Assembly (NCBI RefSeq): GCF_003335215.1
Contig: NZ_QPGB01000002.1
Span: forward strand, 620,001 to 684,000
DNA: 64,000 nucleotides
DNA from: Parvibium lacunae
GTDB taxonomy: Bacteria; Pseudomonadota; Gammaproteobacteria; Burkholderiales; Burkholderiaceae_D
Reading direction: 5' to 3'
Part shown: piece by piece, positions 9,049-18,097 of the stretch
Numbering within the stretch: the stretch's first letter is position 1
How the letters are laid out: each line of letters starts with the position of its first letter
The notes under the pieces: generated by a model
Seen by the model: only the letters and a program-made list of their open reading frames with translations
What the model was told of the DNA's origin: nothing
Databases searched by the model: none
Translations under genes and position numbers: made by a program

Positions 9049-9492
9049 TTATTTCACCACAGTGAGTTTTGGCTTGCCAGCAGGCTTACTCGAATCTTTT
9101 GTGGGCAGCGGCTCGGCGGGGGCTGTCGTTATCGGATCGTCAACGCGCACTTGGGGTTCGTCTGCGGCTGGTGTGTCTGCAGACAACGCGGGAAAGGCCA
9201 TGCCCTGACCGGTCTCACGCGCATAAATCGCACTGATGTTTTCCAGTGGAATATAAATGTCTCGCGCAACGCCACCAAAGCGGGCTTGAAAGGCAATGTG
9301 ATCATTTTGAATCACCAATTGGTTGGTTGCCAAAGCGCTAATGTTCATGACAATCTCGCCATCACGCACAAACTCCAAAGGCACGCGCGCTTGCTCATTG
9401 ACAACCACTGAAATGTGCGGGGTATAGCCATTGTCCATGCACCACTCATAGAGCGCACGAATAAAATAAGGCTTGGTTGAAATTTCTTGCAT
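9049..9492 (-). CDS. sspB: ClpXP protease specificity-enhancing factor SspB
   Basis: Adaptor that binds ssrA-tagged and other substrates and tethers them to ClpX. The folded domain starts STKPYFIRALYEWCMDNGYTPH and contains FQARFGGVARDIYIP. A Pro/Ala-rich linker leads to the C-terminal ClpX-binding tail KPKLTVVK, which matches the family's conserved basic-hydrophobic end. The start was placed at ATG 9492 (MQEISTKPY); the in-frame ATG 48 nt further upstream adds a non-conserved extension. It follows sspA by 70 bp on the same strand. Confidence 0.95.
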   Translation of the reverse strand: MQEISTKPYFIRALYEWCMDNGYTPHISVVVNEQARVPLEFVRDGEIVMNISALATNQLVIQNDHIAFQARFGGVARDIYIPLENISAIYARETGQGMAFPALSADTPAADEPQVRVDDPITTAPAEPLPTKDSSKPAGKPKLTVVK

Positions 9493-9562
9493 TGGCGCAA
9501 TTCCCCTCGTCGTTGTGATACCGCTGCGCAACCAATCCATGGCAACGCAGGGTGTCTGTATT

Positions 9563-10162
9563 TTAGCGCCGCATCACCTTCTCGGAAGGAGTGAGCGCTT
9601 CAATGTACGCTGGACGCGAGAAAATCCGCTCTGCATATTTCATTAAAGGCGCTGCGTTTTTACCCAGCTCAATACCATAGTGATCCAAGCGCCACAGCAA
9701 TGGGATCAAGGCCACATCCAGCATGGAAAACTCTTCACCCAGCACAAACTTATTTTTCAAAAATAAAGGGGCGAGTTGAGTTAAGTTTTCACGAATGGCC
9801 TGCCGGGCCGCATCATGTGCGCCAACATTATTCGATTCTAGGGTACTCACATGAACAAACATTTCACGCTCAAAATTGAGTAGCATCAGGCGAGTGCGAG
9901 CGCGCTGAACCGGGTCTGCGGGCATTAACTGAGGATGCGGGAAACGCTCATCAATATACTCATTGATGATATTTGATTCATAGAGAATTAAATCGCGCTC
10001 TACCAAGATAGGTACTTGGCCATACGGATTCATGACATTGATATCTTCCGGTTTATTAAAGAGATCGATATCACGAATTTCAAAATCCATCCCTTTTTCA
10101 AAGAGAACAAAGCGGCAGCGCTGTGAAAATGGGCACGTGGTACCTGAGTAAAGAACCATCAT
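9563..10162 (-). CDS. sspA: Stringent starvation protein A
   Basis: Glutathione-S-transferase-fold protein that associates with RNA polymerase during starvation and acid stress. The thioredoxin-like N-terminal half has YSGTTCPFSQRCRFVL and NPYGQVPILVERDLILYESNIINEY, and the helical C-terminal half ends in LTPSEKVMRR. 199 residues. Two ATGs in tandem (10162, 10159) are both possible. Gene order petABC-sspA-sspB is a familiar proteobacterial arrangement, but a terminator separates it from petC. Confidence 0.94.
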   Translation of the reverse strand: MMVLYSGTTCPFSQRCRFVLFEKGMDFEIRDIDLFNKPEDINVMNPYGQVPILVERDLILYESNIINEYIDERFPHPQLMPADPVQRARTRLMLLNFEREMFVHVSTLESNNVGAHDAARQAIRENLTQLAPLFLKNKFVLGEEFSMLDVALIPLLWRLDHYGIELGKNAAPLMKYAERIFSRPAYIEALTPSEKVMRR

Positions 10163-10201
10163 GGTGGTAATTCCTTTGTAATTGGGCTGATTTAGAGAAA
10201 C

Positions 10202-10225
10202 AAAAGGGTGAGCCTACGCTCACCC
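10202..10225 (-). terminator. Terminator of petABC
   Basis: Minus strand: GGGTGAGC (10225-10218), loop GTAG, GCTCACCC (10213-10206), followed by four Ts. A perfect 8-bp GC-rich stem, 20 nt after the petC stop codon. Confidence 0.8.
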
Positions 10226-10244
10226 CAAGATACAGCCAGATGTC

Positions 10245-11009
10245 TTACTTGATATCTTTCCAGTAAGCGGCATTTAAGCGAGTGGCGAAGAAGAGTAATA
10301 CCAACAGCAAAATCATCACGCCAACACCGAGTTGTTTGCGGAAGTTTTGCTGTGGCTCCCCCATCCATTGCAGGTAAGCGACCAAATCAGCGATTGCATT
10401 GTCATAATCGACCGAGCTCAATTTGCCGGGCGTCACCTGCTCCAATTTATCGAATTGATGTGTGGTGCTGCCAGGATGATGAGGATCGGCGACTTCAACA
10501 AAATTGGCTTTACGCACGCCTTGCAACTCCCACAGCACATGCGGCATGCCAACGTTGGGGAAAGCCAAGTTATTCCAGCCTGTCGGGCGGGTGTCGTCCT
10601 TGTAGAAGGTGCGCATATAGGTGTACAGCCAATCAGTCCCTCGGGCACGCGCAATCACGGATAAGTCTGGTGGGGTTGCGCCAAACCATTCTTTGGCATC
10701 TTTAGCGCTCATATTGACGCGCATCATTTCCCCAACCTTGTCGGCGGTAAACAGCAGATTGTCACGAATTTGATCTTCCGTCAGGCCGATATCCCGCAAG
10801 CGGTTATATCGCATCATGGAGGCGCCATGACAATTCAAGCAGTAGTTTACAAATAGCTGGGCGCCACGCTGCAAGGCAGCCATGTCAGTACTGCGATCGG
10901 GGGCATGGTCGAGCGGAAAGGATGGCCCGCCACCCGCGTGTGCGGTTAGTCCGATCAGCATGCTGGCCAACCAGGCACTGCACAGTTTGAGCATCTGTTT
11001 TTTCATCAT
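10245..11009 (-). CDS. petC: Cytochrome c1 of the bc1 complex
   Basis: Membrane-anchored c-type cytochrome passing electrons from the Rieske centre to soluble cytochromes. It has an N-terminal Sec signal (LKLCSAWLASMLIGLTAHA), the heme-attachment motif CLNCH at residues 57-61, the likely axial methionine in VGMPHVLWE, and a C-terminal membrane helix VGVMILLLVLLFFATRLNAAYW. 254 residues. An AAGGA ribosome-binding site precedes tandem ATGs. Third gene of petABC, 39 bp after petB. Confidence 0.96.
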   Translation of the reverse strand: MMKKQMLKLCSAWLASMLIGLTAHAGGGPSFPLDHAPDRSTDMAALQRGAQLFVNYCLNCHGASMMRYNRLRDIGLTEDQIRDNLLFTADKVGEMMRVNMSAKDAKEWFGATPPDLSVIARARGTDWLYTYMRTFYKDDTRPTGWNNLAFPNVGMPHVLWELQGVRKANFVEVADPHHPGSTTHQFDKLEQVTPGKLSSVDYDNAIADLVAYLQWMGEPQQNFRKQLGVGVMILLLVLLFFATRLNAAYWKDIK

Positions 11010-11048
11010 TATTCCTTTGTGTTTTTCGCAATATTGGCGACGCGATGC

Positions 11049-12587
11049 TTAGTGCGCCGCAAAAGTCACGCGCTCAGGCACAGGTTTGCAAGTCCCAAGT
11101 TTGCTCCAAACCGGCATCGCTAAAAAGAAGCCAAAGTAGATCAGGGTGCCGATAATCGAAACAATGTTACCCACGGGCGAGGGAGGTTGAATCCCTAGGT
11201 AACCGAGGACCACAAATGTCACCACAAAAACGGCGTAAACCCAACGATGCCAATTAGGACGATAGCGAATCGACTTCACCGGGCAATGATCTAGCCAAGG
11301 CAGGAAGAACAGAATAATCACGGCTGCGCCCATTACCACAACGCCCCAGAATTTTGCCTCAAGGTATAACCAAGGCACCGCGAATGCAGCCATTGCCGCC
11401 AAAATCCCGCTCACACAGACAGGTACGCCGGTAAAGCCAGAGAGCACGGTGGTGGTAACCAACACAGCAATCGCCAACCAACCAGGCAAGCCAAACCAAA
11501 TAAAGGCAACCAATAAAGCCAGCGTAACAATGCCGGCAAGAATGGCTTTGGGCCGGGTCGCCAATTTATCAGCCAGCGCAAGCCAGACACTGCCGCCCGC
11601 CAACAAGGCCAGCACAATCAAAATGAACATGTCCGTTGTTGCTCGCAACATCGAATAAAACGGCGTGAAATACCAAACCGGCGCAATGTGCGGAGGGGTT
11701 TTCAAGGGATCGGCAGGGATGAAGTTATTAAACTCCAAGAAGTAGCCGCCCATTTCGGGTTTGAAAAACACCACAAAACTAAACAGAATCAGAAACCCTG
11801 CGACCCCAACAATGTCATGGACCGAGTAGTAAGGATGGAAAGGAATACCATCGACAGGTTTACCATTCGCATCCAAGTTTTCTTTGATTTCAACGCCATC
11901 AGGGTTGTTTGACCCCACCTCATGCAGCGCAATAATGTGCGCAGCGACCAAACCCAGTAGCACCAGCGGCACGGCGATGACATGGAGTGAGAAGAAGCGA
12001 TTCAATGTCGCATCACCCACCACATAATCACCCCGGATCCACACTGATAAGTCTGGACCGATTAGAGGAATGGCAGAAAAGAGGTTGACGATAACCTGGG
12101 CGCCCCAGTATGACATTTGCCCCCAAGGCAGCAAGTAGCCCATGAAAGCCTCGGCCATCAGGCACAAGAAAATCAAACAACCAAAGATCCAGACCAGTTC
12201 ACGAGGTTTGCGATAGGAGCCATACAGCAGGCCGCGGAACATATGCAGGTAAACAACGACAAAGAATGCCGATGCGCCAGTCGAGTGCATGTAACGCACC
12301 AACCAGCCCCAGGGGACCTCACGCATGATGTATTCCACTGAAGCAAACGCAACAGGAACGCCATCGGCATTCAGGGAAGCATCGGGTTTGTAGTGCATGA
12401 CCAGGAAGATCCCGGTCACAATCTGGATCACCAACACCAAGAGCGCCAGTGAGCCAAAAAAGTACCAGAAATTAAAATTCTTTGGTGCGTAGTATTCGGA
12501 AAGATGATCTTTCCATAATTGCATCAGGGGAAAGCGCTGGTCAATCCAACCCAATACGCCAGTTTCTTCGGTATGTTTCAGCCCCAT
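11049..12587 (-). CDS. petB: Cytochrome b of the bc1 complex, extended form
   Basis: Quinol-oxidising, proton-translocating core subunit. The b-heme histidine pairs are in RYMHSTGASAFFVVVYLHM and FFSLHVIAVPLVLLGLVAAH. The Qo motif is PVWY (HIAPVWYFTPFY) in place of the mitochondrial PEWY, a variant I recall from other proteobacteria. At 512 residues it is longer than the ~400-460 usual in bacteria. The excess is a hydrophobic stretch of about 90 residues (roughly residues 325-415) between MLRATTD and EAKFWGVVVMG, predicted to add about three membrane helices. The ATG shares one base with the petA stop. Confidence 0.95.
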   Translation of the reverse strand: MGLKHTEETGVLGWIDQRFPLMQLWKDHLSEYYAPKNFNFWYFFGSLALLVLVIQIVTGIFLVMHYKPDASLNADGVPVAFASVEYIMREVPWGWLVRYMHSTGASAFFVVVYLHMFRGLLYGSYRKPRELVWIFGCLIFLCLMAEAFMGYLLPWGQMSYWGAQVIVNLFSAIPLIGPDLSVWIRGDYVVGDATLNRFFSLHVIAVPLVLLGLVAAHIIALHEVGSNNPDGVEIKENLDANGKPVDGIPFHPYYSVHDIVGVAGFLILFSFVVFFKPEMGGYFLEFNNFIPADPLKTPPHIAPVWYFTPFYSMLRATTDMFILIVLALLAGGSVWLALADKLATRPKAILAGIVTLALLVAFIWFGLPGWLAIAVLVTTTVLSGFTGVPVCVSGILAAMAAFAVPWLYLEAKFWGVVVMGAAVIILFFLPWLDHCPVKSIRYRPNWHRWVYAVFVVTFVVLGYLGIQPPSPVGNIVSIIGTLIYFGFFLAMPVWSKLGTCKPVPERVTFAAH

Positions 12588-13189
12588 TACGCTTCTCCTT
12601 TTTCATCTTTACCGAGAACCAGCTTGGTTTCCGACAAATACATATAGCGTGGCACATCGAGATTTTTAGGTGCGGGTTTATTCTTAAACACGCGGCCAGC
12701 CAAATCGAAGGTAGAGCCATGACAAGGACAGACAAACCCAGCATTATTTTCGAGCGCCACATTGGCCCCGACCGCAAAAGGGCCAGAGGGTGAGCAGCCC
12801 AAATGCGAACAAATACCGACCATCACCAAAACGTCTTCTTTGCGACTACGGGTCTTGTTTTGGCAATATTCGGGTAAAGGCATGGTGTAGGGATTTTTCG
12901 ACTCTGGGTCGGCCAGCTCGCTGGAATTGACCTTATCGAGTTCCTTTTTCATGTCGTCAGTCAGTTTGATTACCCACACTGGGTTACCCCGCCACTCGGC
13001 AATTTTTCGGTCGCCCGGCTTCAAGTCAGATAAATCGACTTCGACCGGCGCACCGGCCGCTTTGGCCCGCTCTGAGGGCGCAAAGGTACTGACGAACGCG
13101 CCGCCAGCGCCAAGGCCGAGAGTGCCACCAACGGCACCCGTTGCAATCATCCAATTGCGTCGGCTGTTATCAACAGACTGATCACTCAT
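12587..13189 (-). CDS. petA: Rieske iron-sulfur subunit of the bc1 complex
   Basis: [2Fe-2S] protein of ubiquinol:cytochrome c reductase. The cluster ligands are in CSHLGC (C127, H129, with structural C132) and CPCHGS (C154, structural C156, H157). The N-terminal segment SRRNWMIATGAVGGTLGLGAGGA is a twin-arginine signal anchor, so insertion needs the Tat system encoded at 15.9-17.6 kb. 200 residues. First gene of petABC; its stop overlaps the petB start by one base. Confidence 0.97.
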   Translation of the reverse strand: MSDQSVDNSRRNWMIATGAVGGTLGLGAGGAFVSTFAPSERAKAAGAPVEVDLSDLKPGDRKIAEWRGNPVWVIKLTDDMKKELDKVNSSELADPESKNPYTMPLPEYCQNKTRSRKEDVLVMVGICSHLGCSPSGPFAVGANVALENNAGFVCPCHGSTFDLAGRVFKNKPAPKNLDVPRYMYLSETKLVLGKDEKGEA

Positions 13190-13574
13190 GAAAAAACCCC
13201 GCTAAAAGAAAACCTGGATCATGTGAGGCTTTGCGTCTTTACAAAACAAACGAAGCATAAACAAAGGAGTTTGGCCTCTAGGCCCATTGTTTAGCTTAAT
13301 TTGCGAGCAAAAATGCAAGGATAGAAAATTCAACCTGAAATTATAGCGAATCAGCCCCCCCAATTAAAGCACCTGGCGCAGTTTTCTGCGGATAAATAGA
13401 CGTGATTTGCTGCTCATGCAGCAGCACCCCGCAAGAAAGGGGCGTCATAAGTTCACAATTTGTCGCTATTCAAGCCTGCCAAGCTAGGCTACATTAGCGC
13501 TTGGGTGCAGCCATCATTAGGCCATTGCTCGACCCAATTCTATTATTTACTGATTACTAAAAATGGAGAGGCAC
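13190..13574. other. petA-mscL divergent intergenic region
   Basis: A 385-bp gap, AT-rich in places, with no convincing ORF. It contains the candidate petA promoter (listed separately), a GGCCTCTAGGCC palindrome at about 13273-13284 in the petA leader, and a GCTGCTCATGCAGC inverted repeat at about 13410-13423. I see no tRNA-like or terminator-like structure. Confidence 0.5.
13340..13368 (-). promoter_or_regulatory. Candidate sigma-70 promoter of petABC
   Basis: Minus strand: TTTAAT (13368-13363), a 17-bp spacer, then a perfect -10 TATAAT (13345-13340). The spacer contains a run of seven G. The predicted leader is about 145 nt. Only the sequence match and position support it. Confidence 0.5.
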
Positions 13575-14009
13575 ATGAGTTTAGTTCGGGAATTTCGCGA
13601 GTTTGCTGTCAAAGGCAATGTCATTGATTTAGCCGTAGGGGTGATTATTGGGGCGGCATTCGGCAAAATTGTGGACTCGCTGGTGAGCGATGTGATCATG
13701 CCCATCGTTGGCCTGGTATTTGGCAAGCTCGACTTCTCCAATCTCTTTTTGGTGCTAGGCGAGGCACCTGCTGGTACTGCCATGACCCTGGATGCCCTGC
13801 GCAAGGCTGGGGTGCCCGTCTTGGCCTATGGCAGCTTTTTAACGATTGTGGTGAATTTTATTATTTTGGCCTTCATCATTTTCATGATGGTAAAACAAGT
13901 CAACCGCCTCAAGCGCGAAGAACCTGCTGCTGCCCCAGCCGCACCCGCACCCACCCCAGAAGACATTGTTTTATTGCGGGAGATTCGCGATAGCCTGAAA
14001 AAAGGTTAA
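13575..14009 (+). CDS. mscL: Large-conductance mechanosensitive channel
   Basis: Homopentameric emergency-release valve of the inner membrane. It has the N-terminal amphipathic [32 protein letters not shown] (signature and TM1), a periplasmic loop, TM2 around [19 protein letters not shown] and a C-terminal charged bundle after an Ala/Pro linker. 144 residues. The start was chosen at ATG 13575 because GGAGAGG sits 5 nt before it; the ATG at 13563 would lie upstream of that site. It converges on the Nif3-family gene with a 4-nt overlap. Confidence 0.96.
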   Translation: MSLVREFREFAVKGNVIDLAVGVIIGAAFGKIVDSLVSDVIMPIVGLVFGKLDFSNLFLVLGEAPAGTAMTLDALRKAGVPVLAYGSFLTIVVNFIILAFIIFMMVKQVNRLKREEPAAAPAAPAPTPEDIVLLREIRDSLKKG

Positions 14010-14752
14010 ACCGGATTATCCAGATCAATAAATTGGTACGCTAAGCTAAATTCCTCAGCCAAGTGCGTCCCCAGGGCCTGAATGCCATAGCGCTCGGTGG
14101 CATGATGGCCCGCCGCAATATAAGCGACACCGGCCTCGCGCGCGAGGTGAACAGTCTGCTCAGAAATTTCGCCACTCACATAACAATCCGCGCCCGCATC
14201 AATGGCGGCTTGCAGATAGCCCTGTGCCGCGCCAGTACACCATGCAAGATGCCGCACAGGACGAGTGGATTCGCCAACCAGCAACGCCTGACGCCCGAGC
14301 ACAGCGGTAATCTGCGCCTGTAGTGTCGCTGCAGTAACTGTCTGGGTAGGCTGTCCCAACCAACCCATTTCTCCCTCGCCAAAACGGCCCGTCGCTTGCC
14401 AACCCATACGCTGCGCCAGTTGTGCATTGTTGCCGAGGGTCGGATGACTGTCTAACGGCAAATGATACGCAAAGAGGTTGATATCATGCGCCAACAACAC
14501 AGCGAGGCGACGACGTTTGGTGTGAATGACCCTGGGGTCCTCCCCTTTCCAAAAGTAGCCATGATGAACCAAAACAGCATCGGCCTGGCAGGCGATTGCC
14601 TGCTCAAGCAAACTTAAGCTGGCGGTTACCCCCGTTACAATACGGTGAATCTCAGATTTTCCTTCTACTTGCAGGCCGTTTGGGCAATAATCCCGAAACT
14701 GACCAACAGCCAGCAGGTCATCCATATATTGACGTAACGTTTCGCGCTGCAT
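14006..14752 (-). CDS. Nif3-like dinuclear metal centre protein (YbgI family)
   Basis: 248 residues of the Nif3/DUF34 family, which forms a toroidal hexamer with a dinuclear metal site. Visible metal-ligand segments are LVHHGYFW near the N-terminus, [18 protein letters not shown] in the middle and [11 protein letters not shown] near the C-terminus. The biochemical role is unsettled; GTP cyclohydrolase-like and tRNA/NAD-related roles have been suggested for relatives. Start at ATG 14752, only 8 bp from the divergent htrA-type gene. Confidence 0.9.
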   Translation of the reverse strand: MQRETLRQYMDDLLAVGQFRDYCPNGLQVEGKSEIHRIVTGVTASLSLLEQAIACQADAVLVHHGYFWKGEDPRVIHTKRRRLAVLLAHDINLFAYHLPLDSHPTLGNNAQLAQRMGWQATGRFGEGEMGWLGQPTQTVTAATLQAQITAVLGRQALLVGESTRPVRHLAWCTGAAQGYLQAAIDAGADCYVSGEISEQTVHLAREAGVAYIAAGHHATERYGIQALGTHLAEEFSLAYQFIDLDNPV

Positions 14753-14760
14753 TAATAACT

Positions 14761-15945
14761 ATGCTCCATCGTATTTGGTTAATTTTCGCTCAAGCCGTGA
14801 CTATATTGGTCGCGGCTCTTTTTGTCGTTAGCACATTCAAGCCGGCATGGCTGAATCGAACCTCACAGACAACCGCCAGTGGCGTCGCCATCATACAAGC
14901 CCCGAGCGAGGATGAGAAACTGATTTCCACCCCAAGTGCGATCAGCAGCTTCCGCCAGGGTGCCCAAGCGGCGATGCCAACTGTCGTCAATGTTTATACC
15001 AGCAAAAAGGTGCGTACGCCACAGCACCCTTTCGCCAATGACCCCATTTTTCGGCATTTCTTTGGCGATCGCTTCGGGTCGGGAGATAGCCAACGTCAAG
15101 AAAGCATGAGCCTAGGCTCGGGCGTGATTGTCAGTCCTCAGGGGTATGTCCTCACCAACCATCATGTTATTGAAGCGGCGGATGAAATTGAATTAGCCCT
15201 GGCCGACGGCCGGAAGGCGCAGGCCAAAGTGGTGGGAGTTGATCCAGATACGGATCTTGCTGTCCTGAAAATTGAATTACCAAACTTACAAGCCATTACG
15301 TTTGCAGACGTAAATCAAGTGAAAGTAGGCGATGTGGTGCTCGCAATTGGCAACCCATTTGGGGTTGGGCAAACAGTCACCTCGGGGATTGTGAGCGCGC
15401 TGGGCCGAAGCCACCTGGGAATCAATACCTTTGAGAATTTCATTCAAACCGATGCTGCGATCAATCCGGGGAATTCCGGTGGAGCCTTGGTTGACTCCCA
15501 AGGCCGATTGTTGGGTATCAACACCGCCATTTACTCCCGCAGTGGCGGCTCACTCGGTATCGGGTTTGCCATCCCTGTCAGTATTGCCAAGCAGGTTTTA
15601 GATGACATCGTGAGCAAAGGCGCGGTCACCCGGGGTTACATTGGGGTGGAACCGAAAGACCTAACGAGCGAATTGGCTGAGACGCTTGGCTTGAAAGCGA
15701 GTGATGGGGTGTTGATCGCAGGGGTTATTCGCAATGGCCCGGCAGACAGTGCGGGAGTCCAGCCAGGCGATGTCTTGGTCGCCATTAATGGCACGCGGAT
15801 AGACGATACCAGCGGGATGTTAAACCACGTGGCGCAGCTGACCCCTGGTAGTAAAGCCGAGCTGCAGCTCGTTCGCAAACAACAGTCGACCCGTCTCCAG
15901 GTCACCGTCGGTAAGCGCCCAAAACCGAAATTACGGGCAGAATAA
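14761..15945 (+). CDS. Membrane-anchored HtrA/DegS-type serine protease
   Basis: 394 residues. It has an N-terminal membrane anchor (IWLIFAQAVTILVAALFVV), then a trypsin-like domain with catalytic H135 (TNHHVIEAA; H134 is adjacent), D165 (DTDLAVLKI) and S239 (NPGNSGGALVD). There is a single C-terminal PDZ domain (~residues 290-385). One PDZ plus an anchor points to a DegS/AlgW-like periplasmic stress protease rather than DegP. No rseA/rpoE genes are in view, so the sensor role is inferred. The start was set at ATG 14761; upstream in-frame codons lie inside the divergent Nif3 gene. Confidence 0.9.
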   Translation: MLHRIWLIFAQAVTILVAALFVVSTFKPAWLNRTSQTTASGVAIIQAPSEDEKLISTPSAISSFRQGAQAAMPTVVNVYTSKKVRTPQHPFANDPIFRHFFGDRFGSGDSQRQESMSLGSGVIVSPQGYVLTNHHVIEAADEIELALADGRKAQAKVVGVDPDTDLAVLKIELPNLQAITFADVNQVKVGDVVLAIGNPFGVGQTVTSGIVSALGRSHLGINTFENFIQTDAAINPGNSGGALVDSQGRLLGINTAIYSRSGGSLGIGFAIPVSIAKQVLDDIVSKGAVTRGYIGVEPKDLTSELAETLGLKASDGVLIAGVIRNGPADSAGVQPGDVLVAINGTRIDDTSGMLNHVAQLTPGSKAELQLVRKQQSTRLQVTVGKRPKPKLRAE

Positions 15946-15973
15946 TCAGCCGATAAGGCCTACGGTAATCGGT

Positions 15974-16759
15974 TTACTCGCTGACTGCTGCAGGGCGTTG
16001 CCGCTCCAGCAGCACAGCGACCAGAATTCCCAGTTCATACAACAGCCACATGGGCAAACCCAGCGCAATTTGCGAAAAAACGTCTGGGGGAGTGACAACT
16101 GCGGCAATCACAGTAATACCAATCACGACATAGCCACGAATTTCGCGCAGTTTTGCCACTGTCGTGATACCCAGTAACACCAGCACGATGACGACTACTG
16201 GCACCTCAAATGCCAGCCCAAAGGCAATGAACATCGACATCACAAAATCTAAATACGCTTCAATATCAGGTGCCGCAGTAATACTTTGCGGGGCCATTTT
16301 GGCGATAAAGACGAAAAATTGCTTAAATATCAAAAAATAACAAAAAGCGACGCCCAGATAAAACAATACCGTTGCAGAGACCAAGATCGGTAAGGCGATC
16401 ATTTTTTCATGCTGATACAGTCCTGGGGCCACAAAACGCCATGCCTGATATAGCACCACGGGTAAGGCCAGCATAAATCCGGCCAAGAGAGTCACTTTGA
16501 GCGGGGTTAAAAAAGGAGAAATGACGCTCGTGGCAATCATTTTGGTGCCGGCAGGCAAGGTCGAAATCATTGGCTCAGCCAGAAAATCATAAACGGCGCC
16601 CATGCCAGGCCACACCAGTAACCCACCCGTCACGAAGAGTACCGCCAGGAGCGACCACAATACCCGATTACGCAATTCCAACAGATGCGACATAAAGGTG
16701 TCGCTACCATTGGCGGCAGCGGGCGTCTCAGGCTGGGGGGGCGGGCTCGAATCTGCCAT
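15974..16759 (-). CDS. tatC: Sec-independent protein translocase TatC
   Basis: Six-helix core of the twin-arginine translocon, which reads the RR motif. The N-terminal SHLLELRNRVLWSLLAVL and the conserved cytoplasmic and periplasmic loops (TPLKVTLLAGFMLALPVVLYQAWRF; VVTPPDVFSQIALGLPMW) are clear. 261 residues. Last gene of the hisB-to-tatC run, 17 bp after tatB. Confidence 0.97.
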   Translation of the reverse strand: MADSSPPPQPETPAAANGSDTFMSHLLELRNRVLWSLLAVLFVTGGLLVWPGMGAVYDFLAEPMISTLPAGTKMIATSVISPFLTPLKVTLLAGFMLALPVVLYQAWRFVAPGLYQHEKMIALPILVSATVLFYLGVAFCYFLIFKQFFVFIAKMAPQSITAAPDIEAYLDFVMSMFIAFGLAFEVPVVVIVLVLLGITTVAKLREIRGYVVIGITVIAAVVTPPDVFSQIALGLPMWLLYELGILVAVLLERQRPAAVSE

Positions 16760-16776
16760 CCGCTCTCCTTGTATTT

Positions 16777-17250
16777 TTAGTGTTTATGGCGCTGCATCCG
16801 CGCGGCGCCACTGAGTAGCTTGGTACGAGGTTGCTGCATCTGCTTGTACCATTTGGGAATAACATAGCGCTTGTGTGCCATTTTCTTACGCCGCGGACGC
16901 CAGCTATACATCGTCTGCGGCCGCTGCTCATTTAAGTGATATGGATCAGCAGACACGTCTACTTGCAGGGGCGGGACAATCTCGTTTTCGAGGGTGGATA
17001 AATCCCGTTCCACTTCTTGAACCCCACTACGCAGCTCTTGCGCCGCATTTTGCAAGGTTTCGCGCATGTTTTTCAGCTCGCCAGCCGCGATTTCACGATT
17101 AATCTGGCCTTTGACTTCACTGACATAGCGCTGCGCCTTACCGACCCATTCTCCCGCCGCTTTAGCCACCTTGGGTAACTTTTCAGGGCCGAGCACCAAT
17201 AGGGCAACGGTCCCGACAATCGCCAGTTCGGAAAAACTAACATCAAACAT
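16777..17250 (-). CDS. tatB: Sec-independent protein translocase TatB
   Basis: Single N-terminal helix (MFDVSFSELAIVGTVALLVLGPEKLP), the amphipathic helix WVGKAQRYVSEVKGQI and a variable cytoplasmic tail. 157 residues. The last ~45 residues are strongly basic (RPRRKKMAHKRYVIPKWYK...), a divergent tail like those of other TatB proteins. It works with TatC as substrate receptor. 82 bp after tatA. Confidence 0.95.
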   Translation of the reverse strand: MFDVSFSELAIVGTVALLVLGPEKLPKVAKAAGEWVGKAQRYVSEVKGQINREIAAGELKNMRETLQNAAQELRSGVQEVERDLSTLENEIVPPLQVDVSADPYHLNEQRPQTMYSWRPRRKKMAHKRYVIPKWYKQMQQPRTKLLSGAARMQRHKH

Positions 17251-17332
17251 GGCGCAAAGGACTCAGTCGTAAAAAGAGGGAGGAAACCGTCATGGCCATG
17301 CGTGGCGTCGTATCAATAGACTCAATCAATAA

Positions 17333-17554
17333 TCAGACTTTGTCTTTCTCTTTGGCTTCAACATCAATGGTTTTATGGGCGAGGGCGGGATCAGCTGCCG
17401 CCTTATTCTCAGCCGTGCCATCTTTCATCCCGTCCTTAAAGCCTTTGACTGCGGCACCTAAGTCTTGCCCCACGTTGCGTAATTTCTTGGTGCCAAAAAC
17501 CAGCATCACCACAACCAGCACGATAACCCAATGCCAAATACTGAACGAACCCAT
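17333..17554 (-). CDS. tatA: Sec-independent protein translocase TatA
   Basis: 73-residue pore-forming component. It has a short N-terminal helix ([22 protein letters not shown]), the [21 protein letters not shown] hinge and amphipathic helix, and a polar tail ending KEKDKV. First of tatABC, downstream of hinT with a 184-bp gap. Confidence 0.95.
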   Translation of the reverse strand: MGSFSIWHWVIVLVVVMLVFGTKKLRNVGQDLGAAVKGFKDGMKDGTAENKAAADPALAHKTIDVEAKEKDKV

Positions 17555-17738
17555 GACAGCTCCTGATTAAAGAAGGGGGAAGCGATTAATAATTACCAAC
17601 CATAGCGGCAAATAGACTATGTCTTAATTGCCAATCAAACATTGATTGTAGCAGTCTTGTATGACAAATCCTGTGCAGATAAACCCTGAGCCTCGTGCGC
17701 ATTAATGCGTCGCGCGCGCGATGCGGCGTCATCCAACC

Positions 17739-18077
17739 CTATTGACGCCAAGGCCGAGGGCCGCCCATCACGTGCATGTGCAAATGATAGACCTCTTGCC
17801 CACCATCAGGCCCGGTATTGATCACCGTACGAAAGCCATTTTCACACCCCAGCTCATGGGCTAATTTAGGTGCCAATAGCAACATCTTACCTAGCAGAGC
17901 CTCATCACTGAGCTGGGTATCGGCCAGCGTCTCGATATGCGCTTTGGGGATGATTAAGAAATGAACCGGTGCAGCAGGATTAATATCATGAAACGCTAAT
18001 AAGCAGTCATCTTCATAAATGATTTTGCTGGGCACCTCATGCCGCACAATGCGGCAAAAAATACAGTTCTCCGCCAT
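17739..18077 (-). CDS. hinT: HIT-family purine nucleoside phosphoramidase
   Basis: Histidine-triad hydrolase of adenosine phosphoramidates. The triad HLHMH lies at residues 98-102, and the N-terminal CIFCRIVRHEVPSKIIYED and NTGPDGGQEV are typical. About 112 residues. The start was set at ATG 18077 because AGGAG lies 6 nt upstream; the ATG at 18092 overlaps that site. It follows hisE by 20 bp, the common hisE-hinT-tat arrangement. Confidence 0.94.
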   Translation of the reverse strand: MAENCIFCRIVRHEVPSKIIYEDDCLLAFHDINPAAPVHFLIIPKAHIETLADTQLSDEALLGKMLLLAPKLAHELGCENGFRTVINTGPDGGQEVYHLHMHVMGGPRPWRQ

Positions 18078-18097
18078 CGTTTTCTCCTGCATGGCAA

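Noticed and set aside
13400-13440. Inverted repeat GCTGCTCATGCAGC as a terminator or small RNA
   Set aside because: Short stem, no T run, no promoter to match; left as part of the intergenic description.
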